Origin: Eucalyptus grandis
Lineage: Eukaryota > Streptophyta > Magnoliopsida > Myrtales > Myrtaceae
Length of the DNA stretch: 64,000 nucleotides
Assembly: GCF_016545825.1 (NCBI RefSeq)
Contig: NC_052615.1
Coordinates: 15,678,520-15,742,519, forward strand
Direction: 5' to 3'
Part shown: piece after piece, positions 46,650 to 59,650 of the stretch
Layout: each line of letters begins with the position of its first letter
Numbering within the stretch: position 1 is the first letter of the stretch
Notes under the pieces: generated by a model
Told to the model about the DNA's origin: nothing
Database searches by the model: none
What the model saw: only the letters and a program-made list of their open reading frames with translations
Program-made: the position numbers and the translations under genes

Positions 46650-48900
46650 AGGCATTTCAAATTAAAAGTACGTTGTGCTTGCTGACGTAAGAAATCTCGA
46701 GCTACTTAGGATTACTCGAACTTAGTTTGATGGTTACCCAACCTTGTGTTGATTCTTATAGTTGTTTCTAGGTATCTAATCGGATGATGAGATTAAACAT
46801 TAAGGCTCCATTTGTTTCGTGAAAATAAATAATTTGGATAACATTTTCCTAAAGATAAATCACTCGTATCACCTGAAATAATCAGGCAATTGAGAATTTT
46901 TTCATTATCAACAACAATTTAAGTTGAAATATTTTCGTGAACGCTGAAGATATTATTTTTTCTTTTATTTTTTGTAAGTGACACAAGTAATCATATTTAG
47001 GAAAATGCTTTTCAAATCGTTTATTTTTCTCGAAACAAAGGTAACCTGATACTAATGTTGAGTTTTAATGCACGTCATAAGTAGCTTGAGTGCTTCGTGG
47101 ACCTTTCCTTGAACTTAAATCAACAGAATATTGAGATCAATTTCTGAAATAGGCATTGAGTTTCCAATTTTGGAGTCACGAAATGGAGCTTGACAATGGC
47201 AATACCAGTGCTTTGTTCTGAATTGAGATCTTTATAACATGGTGCTTCTACACGATTGACCCCACTGGACTGATATGCTGGCTCTGTCCCTGAATTTATT
47301 TATGCACGCATTCCATCAATTTCATTTACAATGTTCCATACTGAAAAGGAACTTAGACATATGATAATGGTAATAAAACAAGGAAAATTTGAAAGAAGAA
47401 AACACTCATATCTATCAAGAAATCTTGTTTCTCCAATGGCCGTAGTGTGTTGTTTGTGACAAATGAAATGGTAACTATTTTTTTCATTATATTTTTTACA
47501 CTTGATTGATATGTAATCGGTAATACTAGAATTAATCTATACTATTATTTTCATTTTTTCCCTAAAAGTCCCCCTAAATACTTTTGTATGAATCTATACT
47601 GAAAATGTGGATGTTAAGTTATTGCATGTGATGGAATTGGTCCTAGTTGGGGCTGTCAATTAGATTGTTGATAAATGCAGGAACGATCAATTAATAATTT
47701 TTTTTTAAATTGACATTTCCATAAGATTTATGATAATTATGCGATGAAAGAAATTAAGTTCTTATTGAAAATTAATCAAGGACTAATCCTATAACTAAAA
47801 CAAATTATAGGACGGAGATGGAACACTCTTGAAAGCGGGAGGACCGAAAGCGGAGGACCAAAAGCACAATCGATAGGCACCACGTGTCGATTTGCTGGTG
47901 CTGACCGAGCACATTCCGTGCACATTTGGAGAAAAGTGGAATTATTACGTAGGAAATGCCATTCCTTGGTCGCGGACCCATTTAAAGGGTGTCAATACTG
48001 TTGCTTATGTTAACCTAATAAATATGAGGCTTCTTGCGGCACTTCCCATCGACTCATAGATTTAAATAAAAGAAGAAAAAAGATGCGTTTACCACTTGTG
48101 GAGAGAGTTGACCACTCCAGAAAATGTGGTTGAACCCTTCACCAGTTATAGCCTACAACAAACTCCTTTTCCGAATTTCATTGGCTTACCTCTTCCATGT
48201 GATTCTCGTTCATCATCACCATTTGGATCCCACTCCAGAAAATGTGGTCGAAACAGAACCCAACTACTGAAGCAAAATAATGTGGGTTTGTCCACTCACT
48301 TATATTTAACTATGTTAAACTGCATGTTGGGACAAAGCGTGCATTAACAGGCCCATGCTTAGCCACGACAGTGGTTGGACCTAACGGTAGATGAGACACA
48401 TTTTGGCCAAGGTCATGAGTTTGATTCATGTCTTAAGCAAACTTCTAACGACTTGATTGCGTTGTTTAGTTGCGGCATATCTTGTATGGAGAGATTTCTG
48501 AATCGTTAGCTTACATCTTGAAGAGATTGCAATGATGTGCTAGCCAAGCTCAAACCTTTGAATCACGAGTGGTGTAGAGTAGTCATGGCTCAAATTGAAT
48601 AGTCCGTATTAGGTATCGGACTCATATGACAACTCTTAAAGGGGTTGTAGCACCAGTTGCCTTTCCTTGCTCCATTAGTTTATAACAGAGAAAATTAAAC
48701 CGTGCCAAAATAGCTTCTAGCTCTATCTCCTCTCTCATGCGATGTCCTACCATTTGAGAATCTACAATCTAAAAATTTTAAGCCATTGGAGGATAAGACC
48801 GTTTGCGTATATAAAGCTTATATTAATCGTCATTAGGTATTTCCTCTTTTTTGTTTTTTTCGTTGCTGTCATATCTTGGCTATAGCCATGATGATGGCTG
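46650..48900. other. Intergenic segment duplicated at 58900-59215
   Basis: 46660-46790 and 47045-47200 are collinear with 58912-59215 (AACTTAGTTTGATGGTTAC, GAGTTTTAATGCA). 47160-47340 also resembles 50400-50590. 48096-48347 is an unassigned ORF carrying two copies of CCACTCCAGAAAATGTGGT about 120 bases apart. No gene is recognised. Confidence 0.5.
46802..47045. mobile_element. Short MITE with about 43-bp inverted ends
   Basis: The left end (GCTCCATTTGTTTCGTGAAA) and the reverse complement of the right end (CCTTTGTTTCGAGAAAAATA) form an imperfect inverted repeat of about 43 bases. The paralogue at 59050-59070 goes straight from AAGATTAAGCACC to AATACTAAAGTTGAG, so it is the empty site. A similar end (GGCTCAATTTGTTTCATAGA) occurs at 63373. 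The length of about 240 bp without an ORF fits a hAT-type MITE; no clean target duplication was found. Confidence 0.55.
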
Positions 48901-51900
48901 ACTTGGTCAAGTTAGCATTTTCCTCAGTAATGTTGCAAAAATCAAAGAAACTAATTTTTTTAAGAGTATTGAAATATATCACATTAAACATTTTCCATTA
49001 CTCAAATTTGATGGAATTAATGAAAGTTTATGACTGTACAAATTGATCAAGTTTTAGGACTTGATTTTACTATTTTAAAGTTTCAAGACGTGAATAAATT
49101 TTTGTGACCAGTTTTAGATTTGCTAGTACATTGATCCTTTATTTATTTTTCAATTTACCATGTTTTTTTATGGTTTTTTTTTTTTCCTTGGTTACCTGTG
49201 CATTGAGCTTATCAACAAAATATCAATTTTAATTGGAGTTACTTACTAGCATTTTTAATCTCACTTGATCGCGACAAAGATTTTATTTAAACCTGTGTAA
49301 AAGAGGCTATTCCCTCTACATAATTTATTATATTCTGATCAGAAATTGGGAGGCAACCGCAAGTGGGAGCTGACGCAAGAACTTACAGGTTGAGAAAAGT
49401 TAGAGCATAAAACCTTTGTTAATTTTGAACTTTTTTGTCTACTGAAATGACAAAGTGGACGGTGTTTGACTTGTGAGATTTACTAATTTGAGTTTGATTG
49501 GCCATCAAAAAAGAATTTTACTAATTAATAATTAGGGAGGTGCTTTACTCATTAAGGACCACATGCTTCAATGGATCTTGCACAACAACGATCTTATCCC
49601 ATGACTTTACTTTAAGTGGGGTCGTCTCCCCCCTTTATGTAGTTTTTAGACCCTAACCTTTGTTTTGTCGGAAGAAAACAATTTCATTTATTAAATCAAA
49701 TCATTAAAGAAGACGCACTTAGTATATACACATATTAATTAGTCAGCCACTCAACAATATTTTTGATGAAAAATTTAAAAAGATTAAGCAAGAGCACGCG
49801 AAGAGAATACTGTCATGTGACCAAATCAGTATGTGCAATTTCTTAAGTTTCTAGAAGAAAGTCTCAAATCTGGTTATTAATTGACCTTATGTGTATAATG
49901 AGGTGTCAAATTATCTCACATTGATTATTTATAATATTTTATACTCTTTGTATACTTTATATATATATATAGATAGAGAGAGAGAGAGAGAGTTGGACAT
50001 ATTAAGTTTTTCAATAATCATCACAGGTACTACCAATCTATAAATAACATATCATTTCTTAAGAAATTTTCATGAAAAGATCATTGAATGCCATTAAAAA
50101 TCAACAAAAGACATTAAAACAAACAAATAATTAAGCAAACAACCTTCTCTAGCTTTCGTGGGAAGTTTGTTCTTGCTCTTAATTATTCGAATGAGGTCCG
50201 TGTCAACATTCTCACATGATGCTTAACAAATTTATCTAGACATGATTCTATTGGTTTAAGTTACCAAGTCTCGTTTGAATTACTTATCGAGGTATTTTTG
50301 GAATTTTCCACACACGTATCAGCTTTTCTATTGCTTTACCAAATTTTATTAGTTTGGCTAATCAATGTTTCAATTTACGAACTCTTTTATGAAACTATCA
50401 CTTTCCTTGATTTTTGGAGTCGTTAAGTAGAGCTTAAAATGGCAGCATAAGTGCTTCGTGCTGAGTTGAAAACTTTGTAACACGATGCTTCTACAAGATT
50501 GACCCTTCTTACTCGATATCGTGGCTCCATCGCCGTATATGTTTATGCAATGATCTGATCATTTTCATTTACAATTTTCCATATTATTTTTTTATCTGTT
50601 ATCTAACTTATAATATGATAATGGTCCTAAGAAAAGGAACATTTGAAATGAGAAATGCTCCTACATAAATTGAGAAAACTTGTTTTTCCCGTTGCCATTG
50701 CATGTACTTCGTGATGTTCCACACGTCTAAGTGGAATGCTAATTGTTCATTTCATTCTAATTTGGACACCCCTAATTAATATATCTTAAAAAATACATTA
50801 TGATTGGAAATGTCATGAGTGAAAGGAGTCCCCGGCGTTTGCACGAGCTGATGCTGGTAGCCTAAATGCGATAATATTTTTCTATTCTAGTTATATGGTA
50901 TTGCCCTTTTAAATCGAAAGGCAGGCATGTTTCCGATGTCGGTCTGTTCATTCCCACGAATCAAAGTGCCGTGACACACCCCACCAAGCATAGGGCCGAT
51001 ACATTGTTACTAGTCAGTCTTAAGTCCTCAGAATTTTTTATTATTCTGGTGCGTCCGCTCTCATAAAGTAATGTTTGTAAGTCTAGTATACTTGTGGGGA
51101 AATTACAAAAATCGTCCCCGTACTATTAGCCAACTTCAGTTTCGGTCCATGTACTATACTTCATTATAGTTTAGTCCCTCAACTTTTCTGTGGCAACGAT
51201 TTTGGGATTAAAATTTAATTCAGGGATAAATGCATTGGAAGTCTTAAAATTAGTTATGAAAGTGCAATTAGATCATAAAAATTTTAAAATATGCTGTTAA
51301 GTCCTAAAGTTTATTAGTATTTTCTGTTTGCCAAGTTAAACGGAGCAAATGAAAAGACTTGATTGCACAAACTTGACAAATTTTAATATTTGATTGCACT
51401 TTTTGAAAGTTTTAGGATTTAATTATATTTTAATAACAAATTTTAGAACTTCTAGTACACTTATCTCTTTAATTTACAATCAATGTGTGAATGGAATATG
51501 CTGACTAAGCATTGACAAATCAATATGTGGCACCTACGTATAAAAGTTTCAATAAAAATTAGACTTTCGATCCACGTGCTAAAAGAAATATTTAAATTGA
51601 GTCCTTGTACTTTGTTTTAGTTACCAAAACCAGTCCTCCTATTTTTTTTCAACAAAAATTTAATTTCTTTCATCTTAATCCAATATCTCATAGGAAAGTC
51701 AAATTGAAATACGAGTGTTAGTTTAAAATTAGTTTAAAATTGCTATATTTACAAGTTCAACCAATTTAATTGAAAGACTTATTAAGATAAATGCCATCAT
51801 TAAGCATTTTCCATCACTCAAATTTGAAGAAGTTAAATGATTGTACTTATTGGTCAAGTTTTAGCCATGATTTCACTTTTTAATAGTTTTAGAACTTAAT

Positions 51901-52220
51901 TACACTTTTGCGACAAGTTTTTAGTCACTCGGTACATTTATTCCTTATTTATCCATTAATTAAAAAACTCTTCTATTGTATTACCATTTTGCATTTCTTT
52001 TTTTGCCTTGATTACCGACGTTCTTGAATTTATTCACATGTTTTACAAAGTTCCACAAATATAATTGGAACAATTTATCTAAGTCAGACTAATAGAAGGT
52101 CGTAATTTTGTATAAGAATTGATATATTTAAGGTGTTCATAAAAATATCAAAACACCCTCAACTATATATCAATCATAAGAACAAAACTTGTTCTATTCA
52201 GAACAGTAGAATTCTCCTCT
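48900..52220. other. Upstream flank of CRK copy 2
   Basis: 48940-49890 is collinear with 17860-18840, upstream of CRK copy 1. An AT/GA microsatellite is at 49960-49992. 51224-51465 is an inverted-repeat element, and 51780-51960 is another copy of the dispersed flank repeat. No gene is recognised. Confidence 0.6.
51224..51465. mobile_element. Hairpin-forming inverted-repeat MITE
   Basis: Left arm GATAAATGCATTGGAAGTCT and reverse-complemented right arm GATAAGTGTACTAGAAGTTC are alike (about 75 percent) over roughly 60 bases. No ORF. Single-arm relatives lie at about 181-300, 17860-18020, 48985-49140, 51800-51960 and 58100-58250, so this family makes up much of the CRK flanks. Confidence 0.55.
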
Positions 52221-52230
52221 TATTTAAAAA
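52221..52230 (+). promoter_or_regulatory. TATA-like box of CRK copy 2
   Basis: TATTTAAAAA lies about 100 bases upstream of the ATG at 52323, in the same position as TATAAAAA of copy 1. The leaders of both copies align. Confidence 0.45.
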
Positions 52231-52322
52231 TCCATGTTGGGGCCTCACAATTGAATATAAAGAACGAATCCCCCTTCTTCATCATAATTCACATACCACA
52301 CGCACAGCAAAAGAGTGAGAAG

Positions 52323-55300
52323 ATGCCAATGACGCTTTTTCTACTTCTTTGCACGCTCAGCTTTTCCACCATAAGTGCTGCTGAATTCACACTCACCATA
52401 AGCAGACATTACTGCTCAAACTCAAGCACCATCGCTCCCAATAGCACCTACCAAGCCAACCTCATTCGTGTTCTTCATGATCTCGTCTCTAGTGCAAGTT
52501 CCGACCGTGATGAAGGATTTTCCGTCACATCGAGCGAGGCCGTCTATGGCAGCTTTATGTGCAGAGGAGATGTCTCGAAGACAGAGTGCATGGAATGCAT
52601 CAAGAACGCGAGCGTTGAGATAACCCGCTTATGCCAGTTGACCAAAGTCTCTATCCTGTGGTACGATCAGTGCATGTTGCACTATGCCGATGTGAATTTC
52701 TCCTCAACTGTGGAGATGGAACCTCTGTTGGACGATTACAATGGAGAGAACACAGAAAATCCAGATGACCTCGTGAAGCTACTGAACAAGACCATGAATA
52801 GCGCTGCAAGAGAGGCTGCTTGGCATTCTTCTAGGATGTATGGCCATCGCGAGGCCAAGTTCACTCGGGAAAAAAAGTTGTACACGTTTGCACAGTGTGT
52901 GCGTTATCTTTCCAAGAACGATTGTTGGGAGTGCCTTCGCAATGCAACATCTAACCTCTTAAGCATCCAAAAGGGGAAAATCGGGGCAGAGTGTTGCTTC
53001 CGAGTTGCTTTGTCCGGTCCGAGATTTACCCGTTTTATCAGAGAAGCTCAAAAGGTAAGGTAGCCCCTCATATTTTATTTTTCGAAGTTCATCATCATAC
53101 TTGTTGTTTCTTCTAAGATAAACAGAATTCATGTTGTCCGCTTAAGCTGAGTCTTTGCTCTTCCAGATGTCATTAGAGTTTTCTGCCAGCAAAAGAAATT
53201 TTTTCTTTTCAATTCAGCTACAAATAAAATATTTACAGTTATATCACTCACAGCTCGATTTAGTTAAGTACAGTCCATTTAATTGTCTGAAACAGCTTTC
53301 GAATGGAGTTGGGGAATATCCTGCTCTTATGTATGTGCTGGAAGATGAATTTTATAACTGGAAGAAGCCACACTTTCTTGTATGTCAATGACACTATTAG
53401 CTGCGACAATGCAGGGACGGTGCCCTTTCAAGTGAAAATATCTGCCGCAACTTTCGCTGCTATTGTAGGATTGACGCTACCTATTTACATGATAGCTCAG
53501 CATTTACTGAGAGGAAGAAGAAGAAGAAGAGGAGTTCTAAGAAGGGACAGCGAAAGTTGCATAGAAGAACATCCAATTGGTAACTCGGCAAAACAATGCT
53601 ATTGCATAAATACAATTTATTGATTTCATTTCACTAGAGTCTAAAGATATGTGAACCATTTAACTGCCAGTTCAGAGGCAAATTTCTGAGCTCCGTTCCC
53701 TGCAATTTGATCTGCAAACAATAGAAGCCGCCACAAATAAGTTCTTGAACGACAACAAGTTAGGGGAAGGTGGATTTGGTCCAGTTTACAAGGTAATTAG
53801 GATGCTCAAAGATATCATTCGGCTTTTGATTTATCAAGAAGCCAACACTAACTAATTCTCGTGTATATTCATAATGTAGTATTGTCGTTTACAGTGAAGC
53901 CTCTCGAAGCACCAGGGATTTTTTTTTTTTTTTTTCATTTACATTAGTTAGATAGGAAAAATTTCGAGATTATGCATCTGGTTATCCTATTTCAATGCCC
54001 AATTGCATAAACGCAATAACCAAAAGTATAACAAACGAAGAAACAATAAGATGTGTCTATTTTGGTAAATTTGATTTTATGTCTATTCTGTTATCAGGGC
54101 ACATTGCCTGGTGGTCAAGAAATTGCAGCAAAGAGGCTATCTAGGAGCTCTGGACAAGGTGTGGAGGAATTCAAGACCGAGGTTGAACTAGTAGCCAAAC
54201 TTCAACACAGAAACCTGGTCAGGCTTCTGGGGTTCTCCATGGAAAGAGATGAAACAATACTGGTCTATGAATACGTGTCCAACGGGAGCCTCGATCGCTT
54301 GTTATTTGGTTTGCCTCTCTTTTATCTCCTTTTCACCACGTTAATTCTCCAGAATTTCAATCTAAATGATATGTTTCGTTAAGAGAAGATGAGACGAAAA
54401 TGTTATTCTGGCTAAATGAAGACACAATAGATATATTAGTGACAGCTGGACAACGTAATACAAATAAACATCTTGTTATTATTCTACTTAGTTTCTCCGT
54501 CACTTCATTTCTACATGCACGAATGCAACTTTAAAGATAGAACACAGTGAAGAAGTAGATAGGGAAAATGAATTACTTGATAATGAGAACATTGATCCAA
54601 AGTTTATGAAAGCAACTATATGTGATGATTTGGGCATGAGCATTTTGCCAGTATTAGTCGATGGAACTTACAGATTAATTTCTTGACTGGTGAATAGATC
54701 CTGAGCTCAGGGGACAACTAGATTGGTCAGTACGTTACAAAGTCATGGTAGGGGTGGCGCGTGGACTGCTATACCTTCATGAAGATTCTCGGCTTCGAAT
54801 TATTCATCGTGATCTCAAAGCTAGCAACATTTTGCTAGATGCTGACATGAACCCAAAATATCTGATTTTGGTGCAGCCCGGATCTTCAAATCTGATCAGA
54901 CTCAAGCAAGCACTAAAAGAATTGTTGGAACATAGTAAGTACAACATCGGTTAATCTGACTTGTTATTGGCAATGAACAATGTGCCATTGGCATTGACTT
55001 GGAGCATCTTCTTGACAAGCAAGAAAAGCAGACTCGTCCTAATTTGTTTCTGGCAGAATATGTCCATAGTTAAACATTCTCTCAACTGTGTTAACATATT
55101 GTGTTCGATGTAGTGGCTACATGTCCCCTGAGTATCTGACGTTTGGACACTTCTCCATAAAATCTGACGTCTTCAGCTATGGTGTGTTTATGCTGGAGAT
55201 TATAACTGGCAAAAAAAACAGCCAATTCTTCTCACTGGACTGCGATGAGGACCTGCTAGGCTATGTGAGTATCTTAATAAAGCCATTCCTTTTTGGCTAA

Positions 55301-55719
55301 AATCACTTTTAATAGAATTACAACAGTACTTTGAACAAAAATTACTAATATAACTATTCTTTTAGGTTTGGAAGCACTGGAGCAATGGAATGCCATTGAA
55401 AGTAGTGGACCTAGCTTTAAGTGGTGCTTATTCTGTGAACGAAGTGATCAGATGCATGCACATTGGCTTACTCTGTGTCCAAGATGACATGGAAGACCGC
55501 CCTACCATGGATTCAGTGATTCTGATGTTAAACAGCGATTCTATTAGCATACCAGTGCCTCAAAGACCTTCGTTCTTCTTTCCTGGTAAGAAGTGCAAAC
55601 AGGCACCTTGTGGTCTGAACTCTGATCGATCAAACCACAAAGTGGACCAATCTGTTAGCAACATAATGTCGCCGGGGTCTCCGAGTGATAGCAATCATGC
55701 TGATCCAGGTCCATGGTAA
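52323..55719 (+). pseudogene. Cysteine-rich receptor-like kinase (CRK), copy 2, two frameshifts
   Basis: The ATG at 52323 aligns with that of copy 1. Exon 1 (52323-53054): signal peptide (MPMTLFLLLCTLSFSTISAA), DUF26 number 1 (CRGDVSKTECMEC) and number 2 (CVRYLSKNDCWEC). A GGGG run at 52983-52986, GGGGG in copy 1, shifts the frame before the GGRVLLPSC block and ends translation at 53061. Exon 2 (53415-53579): membrane helix (FAAIVGLTLPIYMIA). Exon 3 (53676-53792): [10 protein letters not shown]. Exon 4 (54098-54308): AAKRL lysine and EFKTEVEL glutamate. Exon 5 (54698-54934): intact [10 protein letters not shown], but one A is missing at 54855-54858, so DFG is out of frame. Exon 6 (55114-55264): [21 protein letters not shown]. 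Exon 7 (55366-55719): kinase end and tail. The exon 2-3 splice phase is unresolved. Without the two homopolymer lesions it would encode a full CRK, so sequencing error must be excluded. Confidence 0.8.
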
Positions 55720-57690
55720 TCGAGATTTTGAGGCTATCATTTAGACGATTCATTGTTTAGATTACCAGATAAATTGTGTGGGTACGCTTCATAGCACATC
55801 ATTGCCAGGATTCTGTTAAAGGATTGCAATGGTGGATACCTTTGATGAAAAAGTGGATATCACTTTTGCAAATAACGTTAATGATGGTAGCCTCTAAAAG
55901 GTTTTCCAGAGCAATCAGTGGACTCCGATATCTATTGCCATTACCGAATCTGTCATCATTTAGTCAGAGATCACCATCGTCTGAGTTTCTGAAAATTTTA
56001 GAAGCTTTTGCACGTTATGGCGTTAGCATTTTGAACTTTCTCAATAGTTTCTCAAGAAGTCTGCCTGAACTTATTGGCTGCTAAAATGTTCCACGGAGGA
56101 TCTTATTCACCCTGCGCGTAAAGTATTCTCAGCCAATCACTCACGCAGAGTAATGCAAACCTGCTTTCAATATCTTTCTTCTATCTTCTTGACCTCAAAC
56201 AGATACACAATATTCCAGCAATTAAAAGAGATAATCCAACAGCTAGGATTATGATAACGAGGGCAACATGACCTGAGTTTGTATTTATCCCGAAAAAGGA
56301 AGAGCTCTCATGTTAGATAATAAACTCATAGACATCAATCGGTGTTGAGAACCAATTACCAAAACTAGTTTTTAGGAGGGCCTGCACATTGAAAGGAGGA
56401 CATAGTGTTATTCTATCAGTTTCCAGATGAAAACTTCAGACACCGGCATATTAGTGAATACATATGGACAATGTCTAAGGTGGAATATCAGCTGGCAAGT
56501 AGACCTCAAGTTTCTTGTGTTATATTAGGGTGACCAAACTGAAGTCGGACAGATGAAATCAAAGTGTTTCAAAACTAGATGAGGATTTGATAATTATTGC
56601 TATCCCATTCCTCCAAACGTTCCACAACTTTGTCCTCAGTTTCACCGGTAATATTAGTAGGTGACGAATATCACTGATAACATATCGCCAAATCTACCTC
56701 CTCTCAAAAAATCAAATGTTTTATGAGCCCAGAATATATAGTTTGATTCATTGTGAAATGGTCTGAATTTAGACTATCAGTTTATCTACTACGTGACTTT
56801 GCAGTGTAAAATTAGTAGATCGGAAGAAGAGATGTGAAGAAACCGGCACTAAGAGGGCACACGGGTAGAAAATAAAGCCGAAAACAGACTCAGCACATTG
56901 AAATACCTTAGCAAACGATCGGAAAACGTGGGAACGATCGGTCAATGGTCAGGCCGGTCTAACTGAACTGGTCAACAGTCGACAGTCAATAGTTGGGCAA
57001 GGTCAACTGACGACGTGGCACGATGATGTGGCGGTGACGTTAGTAGTAATTGGCTAGAGCATGCACGTGGCTGGCAGGTGAGAGATGACGCCCGCAATGC
57101 CGTAGAGGCTTCTAGCGTGTGACGACGCGTAGATCGCAATTATAGCGGCGCTCGCTCGGTGGCATTTGCGGTGGCGATTGGCGATTTGGTCCCCGAGATT
57201 TGACTCGTTGGAGGACGGCGAGATTGATCTTGGAGTTGATTTCAAAAACAAGCCACCAAAAGCATCAAAACATCACTCGAAGGCATCGGCTCATTGGAGG
57301 CGCATGAATTCTATTCGCAGTGGCGAGTGTATGCGCCTGAGAGCTTGTGTGGCGGCAACTTGTTGCAAAATTCAGGATTTGGCTTTCTAAGGGTAAAAAT
57401 TCTGATGGTGATGGTGGTTTTTAGAAACAAGCAACGGAAAGTGGCGAAACAACACTCAAGAGCAGCAGCTGTGGTACTGCCACTTTGTAAAAGACTCAAA
57501 TGGGCATTATTCGGACAAAAAGTAATCGAATAAATAAATTATAACATTTAAGTGAATATCGTATAAAGGTTATGACACTTGTGATATTTTTATCTCCACA
57601 TATAAGGTTGGACTTGTTCATTCGGAGTACACCTATTATGAGTAATGTAGATTTGAGTTACCCTTAGTTTTCATTAATAATTTATTTTTT
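55720..57690. other. Downstream flank of CRK copy 2
   Basis: 55720-56340 is collinear with 31803-32172 plus 41029-41290, giving the empty site for gypsy element II. 56830-57530 is locally GC-richer, with ORFs (57166-57533) that match no family I recognise. No gene is called. Confidence 0.6.
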
Positions 57691-57906
57691 TAGGACATAT
57701 TTCAGTATTTAGCACACTAGCGAAACTGAAAAATTTCTTCTGAGCATCACCCCATAACTTAAGTTGATGTATTTACTAGAGGAAAAATGCATCATCTATT
57801 CACGCGAAAAATTTGTTATGCCTCGTCTTCTAGTATAGCAAGACAATCAGTAACCAAGCCTTATGTCATTAAGTGATCAATTATTCATGAACTGCTTCAA
57901 GCCCAT

Positions 57907-57949
<43 letters not shown>

Positions 57950-59650
57950 GTATATTCTGCGTTTTATTTATTTATTTACTCGTTGGCTTAATTTGGCTCT
58001 TTTTGTTTTGTTTTTGGCACCGTGGTAACATTTGTTCAAGTTAGCATTTTCCTCAGAAATATTGAAAAACCTATTATTAAAAAAAGTTAAAAAATAGACG
58101 TTAAGCATGTTGCATCACTTAAATTATATTGGGTGATGGAAATTCATACTTGTACTAATTCGTCAAGTTTAGGATTTGATTGTACTATTTGTAAGTTTTA
58201 AGACTTAATTATACTTTTGCAATAAGCTTGAGGTCTTATACATTCATCATTTTTTTGAATGTACCAACTTTTCTATTGGGTTATTTTTCCATTTTTACCT
58301 TGGTTATCGACCCCTTATATTTATTAACATTTTTTAGAGAGTACCAACTTCAATTGCACTAACTTACTAACTTTTGTTCCATTAAGTTACCAACTCTATA
58401 TATGTATATATATTTGGTTTTTTTTTTCATACATTTGCCAACTAGTCTATTGATTTTCCAAAGTTTATTTGCCTCGCTTACCAAGTTTCGATTTATGAAC
58501 CTTTTTATGAAGTGATCACTTTTCAATGATCTAGTTTTGGAAGTCGTAAGTATTATGTTGTTAACTCTTATTTAGAGTCAGTTATCCATTCAAATTTGTT
58601 TTTCTTACTAACACTTGAAATTTATCAACTGTTAGTCAAAATTGCCTTCTATTTTTATTGGATGTAGTAATCAACTTTTTTCCATTTAACTTATGAGTTA
58701 AGTTTAGTTTATCAATCGATATTTAAGTCATTTACCAACGTCTATTGACTCCTTTTGAAATTACCATTGTCACCGATATCTTTTCGACTATTATTTGCCT
58801 TGTCTATTAACGTTTTGAATCTAGTACCTCTCATAGAAATCACCATCTTTTATATGACTGAAAATGAAAAATTAACCTTTATCCAATTAAAAATATCGCA
58901 ACTATTTTAGGACATTTCAAATGTAAAGTACCTTGTGCTTGTTGATGTGATAATGTTGAACTACATAAGATTACTCAAACTTAGTTTGATGGTTACTCAA
59001 CCTTGTGGGGACTCTTTGGGTTAATTCTAGGTATCCAATTAGTTGATAAAGATTAAGCACCAATACTAAAGTTGAGTTTTAATGCATGTTATAAGGGATT
59101 TGAATACTTCATGGACCTTTCCTAGAACTAAAATTAACCAAAAATTAAGCTCAATGTCTCAAATAAGCATTGAGATTCCAATTTTGGGGTCATGACAATG
59201 GTCCAAAAAAAGAAGGAACATTTGAAAGGAGATCCACTATCATATTTATTGAAGAATCTTGTTTCTCCCATTGCGGCTACGGGTGCTGTGTGATGTTCCC
59301 AAGTCATAAATGAAATATTAATTGTTCTTTATCTTCTAGTTTTGGCAAGTGGTGATAAGATATAAACGAATTACGTTATCTTAACGGCATTGACCGGGAT
59401 GCAATTTATTTCCTTATAATGCAATAGTCGGGAGTCAAAGGAGATCTTTGAATTTTCACAAGTTGATCATTGTGTAGGGAGCGAGTGTCCCTCACGGTAC
59501 TTGTACGCCGTTGGTCATTGAGGAATACTTAGGCTTAGAGGGTGGTCCCCCTTTCTCGTGTAAAAGTGACTTTGAAATCCCACTATAGTAATGCCTATAA
59601 AACTAGAAAATGAGAGACCCAAAGTAATGAGAAAATGACTTGTAACTAGC
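57690..59650. repeat. Third copy of the CRK-flank repeats, without a gene
   Basis: 57700-57800 resembles 19870-19950 (GAACTGAACAGATTCTTCCC type phrase). 58035-58250 resembles 48910-49110 (GTTCAAGTTAGCATTTTCCTCAG). 58912-59215 resembles 46660-47200. A TC microsatellite is at 57908-57948. It looks like the upstream part of another duplication unit. Confidence 0.55.
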
